This document shows positions 1 through 6,400 of a stretch of DNA of 6,650 nt, in pieces. The position numbers and the translations under genes were made by a program. The notes below the pieces were generated by a model. The model searched no databases and was not told where the DNA came from. It saw nothing but the letters and a program-made list of their open reading frames with translations. The stretch comes from Haloferacaceae archaeon (GTDB lineage: Archaea; Halobacteriota; Halobacteria; Halobacteriales; Haloferacaceae). The DNA lies in contig JAHENP010000108.1 of the NCBI GenBank assembly GCA_018609965.1, positions 1 through 6,650 of the forward strand. The letters are read 5' to 3'. How positions within the stretch are numbered: position 1 is the first letter of the stretch; each line of letters begins with the position of its first letter.

Positions 1-157
1 CGCCCGCGAACGGCTCCGACTCGCGGAACTGCTCGCGCAACGCGGCGAGAATCGGCATATGTTGGCGGGCCCACTCGATCTTCTGGTCGCCGGAGTCGAC
101 GGCGGCGTCGGCGTCGTCGAGGTGCCGGTCGACCGGCGCGTACGCGTGTGTACTCAC
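1..157 (-). CDS. ahcY: S-adenosylhomocysteine hydrolase (adenosylhomocysteinase), N-terminal 52 codons, cut by window edge
   Basis: Cytoplasmic NAD-dependent enzyme of the methyl cycle. It splits S-adenosylhomocysteine into adenosine and homocysteine and so relieves product inhibition of SAM-dependent methyltransferases. The visible 52 residues contain the family's N-terminal signature: KIEWARQHMPILAALREQF at residues 26-44, followed by a Glu-Pro-(Phe)-Ala-Gly stretch at 48-52 that matches the usual E-(K/Q)-P-L-x-G. Archaeal homologues carry the same (K)-I-E-W-A-x-x-H-M-P block shortly after a variable N-terminal tail, so position and spacing fit. The chosen start is GTG at 157-155, giving V-S-T-H-A-Y. 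The frame stays open upstream without any ATG; an in-frame TTG lies two codons upstream (163-161). No convincing Shine-Dalgarno sequence precedes the GTG. The catalytic and NAD-binding domains lie outside the window. Transcribed divergently from the giant surface protein. Identity is confident; the exact start is less so. Confidence 0.88.
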   Translation of the reverse strand, partial: MSTHAYAPVDRHLDDADAAVDSGDQKIEWARQHMPILAALREQFRESEPFAG

Positions 158-159
158 AC
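146..159 (-). promoter_or_regulatory. Small inverted repeat overlapping the ahcY start codon
   Basis: Perfect 5-bp arms (GTGTG at 146-150, CACAC at 155-159) flank a 4-nt loop. The GTG start codon of ahcY (157-155 on the minus strand) lies inside one arm. In the ahcY mRNA this could form a short hairpin that includes the start codon. The stem is short, so it may be chance. Confidence 0.25.
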
Positions 160-195
160 TCAATTGTTGGCCGCCGAGCCTCTTGAACGCGCCGG

Positions 196-223
196 AGCCG
201 ATCGCCGATTCGGCTGAACGTTC
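196..223. promoter_or_regulatory. Palindromic sequences in the divergent intergenic region
   Basis: Two dyad symmetries lie close together between the divergent genes. One has 6-bp arms AGCCGA (196-201) and TCGGCT (210-215) around an 8-nt spacer. The other is the perfect 8-bp palindrome GAACGTTC (216-223). They sit between the ahcY start and the promoter of the giant gene, so they could be a regulator binding site or the leader hairpin of ahcY. No known operator is recognised; the assignment is by position only. Confidence 0.25.
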
Positions 224-250
224 GTTTATGTCAGAGCTATTTACTATTTG
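223..250 (-). promoter_or_regulatory. Candidate TATA elements for ahcY
   Basis: On the minus strand two AT-rich stretches precede ahcY: CATAAA at about 230-225, and AAATAGTAAATAG at 249-237. An archaeal TATA box about 25-27 nt upstream of initiation would place transcript starts near 200-218 and leave a 5' leader of roughly 45-60 nt before the GTG. Neither is a strong haloarchaeal TATA consensus, and the two cannot be ranked from sequence alone. Confidence 0.3.
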
Positions 251-270
251 AACGACTATCACGACGGACG

Positions 271-309
271 ATAATTATAAGAGACAGTGCAAGACACATC
301 GACCCATCT
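271..309 (+). promoter_or_regulatory. Archaeal promoter (TATA element 275-280) of the giant surface-protein gene, probably near-leaderless
   Basis: An AT-rich block in a GC-rich background carries TTATAA at 275-280 (longer context ATAATTATAAG, 271-281). Counting 25-27 nt from its centre puts the transcription start near 303-306, only a few bases before the ATG at 310. There is no Shine-Dalgarno-like GGAGG in 290-309. Both facts fit the leaderless or very short-leader transcripts typical of haloarchaea and support the chosen start codon. Confidence 0.65.
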
Positions 310-420
310 ATGGGGCACACAACTGGGGAGAAGCTACGTGCGGTGACGTTAGCCTGTCTTGTCGTGTTCGCGGCGTTCGTCCAACCGATCGGTGGGGGGT
401 TGGCGACAGCAGCCGCGGCG
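310..420 (+). other. Sec-type signal peptide of the giant surface protein (residues 1-37)
   Basis: The N-terminus has a short basic region (K8, R10), a hydrophobic core at about residues 11-26 (A-V-T-L-A-C-L-V-V-F-A-A-F-V), then a Gly-rich turn and an Ala-rich end. Likely signal peptidase I cleavage is after A-A-A at residues 35-37, leaving N38 as the mature N-terminus. There is no twin-arginine motif, so Sec export is expected rather than the Tat route common in haloarchaea. C16 lies within T-L-A-C but is inside the hydrophobic core and is not a proper lipobox. Confidence 0.8.
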
Positions 421-3400
421 AACACAGCGGGCAACGCGAGCGTCGTCGTGACGGGTGGAACGACAGTCGACGCAGACCAGGACTCGACGGTCGGCGTCGG
501 GTACGACATCGGGGACGGTGACACACCGTCTAACTTCACGGTCCTCCTGTCGAACGAGACGGGCGCGGTGCTGACGGGCACCGGCCCGCTGAGTCAGCAG
601 GACGGGACGACCTCACTCACCGTCTCGGCCGGGACGGTCGACTCTGACTTCGACGGCACGGTGTCGCTCGTCGACACCACGGCCAACACGACCGTCGCGC
701 AGAACACGACGGCGTTCACGGTCGACACGTCGACACCGACTGGTACACCAACGCCGACGCCGACCGACACACCGACTGATACACCGACGCCGACCGACAC
801 GCCGACTGGTACACCGACGCCGACCGACACGCCGACTGGTACACCGACGCCGACCGACACGCCGACTGGTACACCGACGCCGACCGACACGCCGACTGAT
901 ACACCGACCGATCCAGCGACGCCGACACTGACCGACACACCGAGCGACCCGTCGCCGACAGGATCGGTGGGGATCTCTGACCAGACGTACGATCCGACCA
1001 CGCGCACGCTGATCAACACCAGCTACGACGCGAACGGGGTCGCCGCGTCGGACCTGTCACTCCAGATCGTTAACGCGACGAACGGCAACGGGACGGTCGT
1101 CGCGCTGAACAACTCACTGACCGCTGTCAGTGACGACCTCGCCTACCCGGTGCCGGCTGGCACACTCTCCGGAAATCTCACGCTGCGGACAGAGCTGATC
1201 GACACCGGGAACGCGACGCAGTTGGCGACGGACACGGCGACGTTCACCGACGGGTCGGCCACCACGCCGACCGGGTCGGTAGGGATCGCCGGCCAGACGT
1301 ACGATCCGACGACCACCACGTCGATCAGCGTCGGGTACGGTGCGAGCGGGGTCGCCGCGTCGGATCTGTCACTCCGGATCGTCAACGCGACGAACGGCAA
1401 CGGGACGGTCGTCGCGCTGAACAACTCACTGACCGCTGTCAGCGACGATCTCGCATACCCGGTGCCGGGTGGCACACTCTCCGGGAATCTCACGCTGCGG
1501 GCAGAGCTGGTTGACACCGGGAACGCGACGCAGTTGGCGACGGACACGGCGGCGTTCACCGACGGGTCGACGGCCAACGTCCCGCCGCAGGTCGGCGTGT
1601 TCCTCCCGAGCGAGGCGACCGTCGGTGAGACCGTTACGCTCGACGGGCGTCCGTCGTTCGACCCCGACGGGTCGATCGTCTCGTACGACTGGACGGTCGA
1701 CGGTCCGGCGGGGACGATCACCCTCACCGGGTCGAACCCGACGTTCACCCCGTCGACGAACGAGAGCTACAGCGTGACGCTGACCGTCACGGACGACACG
1801 GGCGCGACGAACACGACGAGCCGAACGCTGACGGCTACCGACGGGCCGCTCGTGGTGTCCAGCGGTGTCACACACGTCGGCGGGACACGGCCGGCGCTGT
1901 CGAACGTGACCGTCGACGCGTTCTTCTCTGCCGGACTGCTCCAACTCCAGCTCAAGAACGCCACCGCGGACACGACCGACCGCGACACCGGCCCCGACTA
2001 CGAACTGGCCGGGCTGGGTGCAGACGACTCCACGCGGCTCCAGGTGACCGCGACCGTCGAGCGGTTCGTCCCCCGGACCGCGATCGGGTCGGCCCGCAAC
2101 GCCACCTGGAGCCGGACGAAGCTCGGACCAGACAGGTGGCAGGTGACGGTCACCGGCCAGCCCGCGGCGGTGTTCTCCTACTTCGACACGACCGGGAACT
2201 CCCCAGAGACGTGGAACGGGAGCGTGGTCGCCACGACCGGGCAACAACAGACGATCACGTTCGCGGTCGACGACCTGAGCGGGGCGCCCGCGGAGTTCCG
2301 CCAACGGACGAACGGAACGCTGACGACGACGGACGCACAGGGGTTCAGCCCGCTCAGCTACGTCTCGGTGCCGGACAGCACCGACCGGATCGAGACCACC
2401 GTGTCGGCACCCCACTTCGAGACGGACGGCCAGACGGTCAACGAAGGGTTCTTTGAGGCGCGACTGCCGGCGTCACTGCTGTCGGCGTGGGGGGTCCAGC
2501 CCGACGGGCTCGTCGGGTTGTTCGACGGACAACGCCAGAACGTCACCGTGAACCAGACCGCAGGCGGCGGCGCGGTCGTCTCGTTCCCCGTCACCTACTC
2601 CGAGGGGACGGCAGCGGTGACGTACGCCGGCAACGAGACGGGCGACAACGAGACGAGCGGCGAGACGCCGACAGTCCAACACCCCAGAGAGCCGGCCCAG
2701 TTCGGTGCCGGCGAGCCACAACGGCTCGCGACCCGGCTGACGGTGGTGTCGGACACGCCGTTGGCGTTCGACGCGGGGAACAACTTCACCGTCGACATCT
2801 ACCGTGAGGGCACACCGCAGGCGACGCTCCGCGTGGACGGACAGTTGCGCGTCGAGGCGGGCGAGCGGTTGAACTTCGAACTCCACGAGCTGGACGGCAG
2901 TCCGGCGGACAGTCCGGTCGTGAGTGTGACCCGCGACGACCGCGTGACGGTTCCCGTGACGGTGGTGTCGGGGTCGATCCCGAACGAGTCGGCGCCGGGC
3001 GCGACGACGGCGGGCTACTCGCTGAGACTGGACGACACAGACACCGGGAACGAACTCGCTCGGACGAACCGGACGACGGTCGTGTTCGACTACACCGGGG
3101 AGCTGAACGCGACAGTGCAGTCGGACGGCAGCGTCGTGTTGTCGGCACCCCGGAGCGGGCTCCCGACGGATACGCCGGTCGGGGTGACCGTGTTCGAGGG
3201 AACGGCGGGTGATCAGGTCGCAGTCGACCGCCCGCTCGAATACGACCCGACGACGGACACGTTCCGTCTCCAGACGGATGTCGGCGGCCTCGCGGAAGGG
3301 GCACACGCCTACCGGCTGTCGTTCGAGTTCCCGAGGACCAGGCTCACTGTCGACAGCACGTTCGCCGGCTCACTCCAAGTCGGCGAACTGCCGTTCTCGT

Positions 3401-6400
3401 TGGGGGCGCCGACAGAAGCGGGCACGGTCGGCGACGGTGACCGGCCGCCGCGGCTGTCGAGCCGCCTGACGGCCAGGCCGTCCCGACAGTTCGCGTTCGA
3501 CAACGGGAGCCGCTACCGGATCGACGTGGTCCGGAACGGACAGCAGGTCGCCAGGCTGGCGCCGGCGGGCGGGCTCACAGTCGAGGGTGGCGACCGGTTC
3601 GCGTTGGAACTCCACCGGCCGGACGGGAGCGCCCGCGTGGACCCGGTGGTCCAGACGTTCCGTGGGGAACGGCTGACCGCTCCGCTGACGGTGGTGTCGG
3701 GGTCGATCCCGGACGAGCGCGGCGTCGCAAACTACTCGTTGCGACTGCGTGACGCCGACACGGGCGAAGTGCTCGCCCGGACGGACGCCCGGAGTCTCGT
3801 GTTCGACTACCGCGGGAAGCCGTCGGCGACCCGGACGGGCGGGCAGGTGACGCTGTCGGTGCCACAGTCGTCGCTGCCGGCGTCGGCGACGCCGACGCTG
3901 CGACTGTTCGACGGCGAGCCGTTCGAGTCGCCCGAGCGGGCGACGGTCGAGTTGACGTACGACTCGGCGACAGACAGCTTCACCGCCACCGTCTCCGGTG
4001 AGACGGTCGCCAACGGATCGTACGGCTACGACGTCGCGGTCGGGCTGTCGGACGGCCGGTTCGGGTTCTCCAGTCGAGTGTCTGGTCGGCTCGCGGTCGG
4101 CGGCGTGCGGCTCTCCGGGACGGTGACGACACCAGACGGGTCGCCCGCGGCCGGCGGAGCGGTCGTGTTCGCCCGCCCGGGCTCGGGGGCCTCCGGCATC
4201 GCGTCGGTCGGTGACGACGGCCGCTTTGAAATCGCGGCCGCGCCGGGGCTGACGGTCGACGCGACGTTCTTCCAGAGCGTCTCGGACGGCGGGCCACAGT
4301 TCCCCCGTGACGGCGTGCCGGACCTCGCCACCCTCGGGGCCGGTCAGTACACACTGGACGGCTCGGTGGACGTGACGGAGACGCTGCCGGCGGCGAACCG
4401 CCTCCAGATCCAGGTCGTCGACGACGACGGGGTGCCGGTCGGCGACAGGGAGGTGAACGTCTCCGTCGCGCCGAGACACAACGGCTCGGTCGACGACGGG
4501 ATCGGCGTCGGCTACCAGTTCCGCGAGCTCGAAGACGGCGCGGTCGTCACCCCGGCAGGCGAGCCCGGGATCGAACTCGCGGGGGAGGTGGCGATCAGGG
4601 TCACACCCCGTGGCGACAGAACCCGGTTCGGTGACGCGAGCGTCGTCAGGAACGTCACCGTCGACGAGGACAAGACGGTGACGCTGACGCTGCCGACGGA
4701 GAGCCAGCCGCCGACAGCCAAGCTGGCGTTGAACCGGTCGAACGTGCTCGTCGGGCAGGCCGTCAGGCTGAACGGGACGGCCTCCAACGACAATGTCGGG
4801 ATCGCCGACGGGCGGGTCACCGTCAGCGGGCCGGACGGGGAACGGACGTTCCGGCGGCCGGTGGCGGCGTTCACGCCGACGGCACCCGGGACGTACGAGG
4901 TGACGCTGAACATCACGGACCCGGCGGGCAACCGGAACGAGACGACACGGACAGTCACCGTGCGCCAGCGCGCGGACGTGTCGTACGACTTCGCGTTGTC
5001 CGGGTTCGTCGCCGGGCAGGTGCCGCCGGACGGCCAGCTGACCGTGACGGCGACTGCGAGCAACAACGGCGCGACGACGGTCGAGCGGAGCGTCGCCTTG
5101 CGTGTAGACGGCGCGGTCGTCGCCGAGCGGACGGTGACAGTCGGCAGCGACGACACGACGCAGGTGACGTTCGACCGGTCGTTGGCGCCCGGAACGTACG
5201 AGATTGGGGTGAACGAACTCCGGCCGCGGACGGTCCAGGTCGCCTCGCCGGCGGACACGTCCGTCGCCCTGTCGGTTTCGGACACGGTCGTGAACACCAG
5301 CGAGCCGCTGACGGTGACGGCGACGGTCGACAACACCGGTGACCTACCCGGCGAACGGACGGTGCAGTTCCAGGCGGGCGACCGGACGACAGAACGGACC
5401 GTGTTGGTCGGTGCCGGCGAGACGCAGACGGTGCGTGCCACCGTCCGGTTCGACGAGCCCGGGACGCGGCTCGTCCAGACGGACACGACACGGCCGGTCG
5501 CTGTGACAGTCCAACGGCAGACGAACCCGGACGCGAGCGTCGACCCGACCGCGCCGGCGGACGGCGAGGCGATCACCACCACACGGCCGACGCTCACGTT
5601 CGACCAGACGAACACGAGTGAGGGTGTCGAGACGGCCGTTGTCGCGGTCGACGACGGCGCGTTCCAACCGGTCTCGGGCAACCTCTCGGCGGACACCGAG
5701 TCGGTGACGGTGCCGGTCGACGGCGGGACGCTCGCGGACGGTACCCACACGGTGACGGTCGCGTTGCGCGACCGGCTGGGCAACCGGCTGTCGGCGACCC
5801 AGCGGACGTTCGTCGTCGACACGGCAGACCCGGTGGTGAGTGTCGAGACCCCGACGGTGGTCGGCCCGGACGCGGCCGCGACGGTGAACGTCACCGCGAG
5901 TGACACGACGCTGAACACGTCGAACGTCACACTCACACAGAGCGGGACCGACCTGGAGGAGACAGAGCTGACCGACCGGCTCGCGGACGGGACGGCGACT
6001 GTCGGCGTCGACGACAGCGCCGGCGGGTCGCAGTTGGCGACCGGGACGTACGATCTGACCGTCGCAGCGACCGACAGGGTCGGCAACGTCACCCGGCAGA
6101 CGGTCCAGGTGGACGTGGACACGACCGCACCGACCGCGAGCGTCGACACCGTCGCCGGCGGGGTGACGACCGACGGCACCCGGTACCTGAACGGGAGCGA
6201 CGACCTGGTGGTGAACGGCACCGTCTCCGACGGCGGCGCGGCGAGCGTCTCGGATGTCGAGGTTGTTCTCGTCTCACAGGACCAGCAGTTCAACGAGACG
6301 CAGACTGTGGCGGTTTCGGGCGGTACGTTCAACGCCACGCTGCCCTTGGCTAGCGGACTGCCGAACGGGAACTACACCGTCTTCGTCCGTGCAGCAGACG

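Noticed and set aside
276..287. TATAAGAGACAG matches the last 12 bases of the Tn5 mosaic end used in sequencing adapters
   Set aside because: The remaining 7 bases of the 19-bp end match poorly (3 of 7), so a residual adapter or chimera is unlikely. The stretch is better explained by the TATA element in the right place for the downstream gene.
343..345. Alternative GTG start at codon 12 of the giant gene
   Set aside because: It would remove the basic n-region of the signal peptide. ATG 310 is correctly spaced from the TATA element.
349..357. Lipobox around C16 (T-L-A-C)
   Set aside because: The -3 residue is Thr, and hydrophobic sequence continues well past the Cys. An Ala-rich signal peptidase I site at 35-37 fits better.
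751..900. Possible CRISPR array
   Set aside because: The 30-bp units abut directly with no spacers and encode an in-frame Thr-Pro-Asp linker.
594..1019. Minus-strand frame encoding a V-G-V-S-V-G-type repeat protein
   Set aside because: This is simply the complement of the Thr-Pro linker repeats. The sense strand has a promoter, a signal peptide and a coherent domain series.
1469..2807. Short plus-strand frames at 1469-1777, 2136-2456 and 2487-2807
   Set aside because: They are out of frame with the main gene, rich in Arg and low in complexity, and have no promoter or start context.
1426..4479. Several long Arg/Pro-rich antisense frames (1426-2415, 2473-3306, 3370-4479)
   Set aside because: Arg-rich, lysine-free translations in the GC-rich complement are typical shadow frames. 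They contradict the acidic proteome of a halophile and overlap the real gene completely.
4512..6338. Long minus-strand open frame (608 codons)
   Set aside because: It is antisense to the well-supported giant gene. Its V/S/T/R-rich, featureless composition is what the complement of G/C-ending Thr, Val and Asp codons yields. No recognisable domain, signal or promoter supports it.
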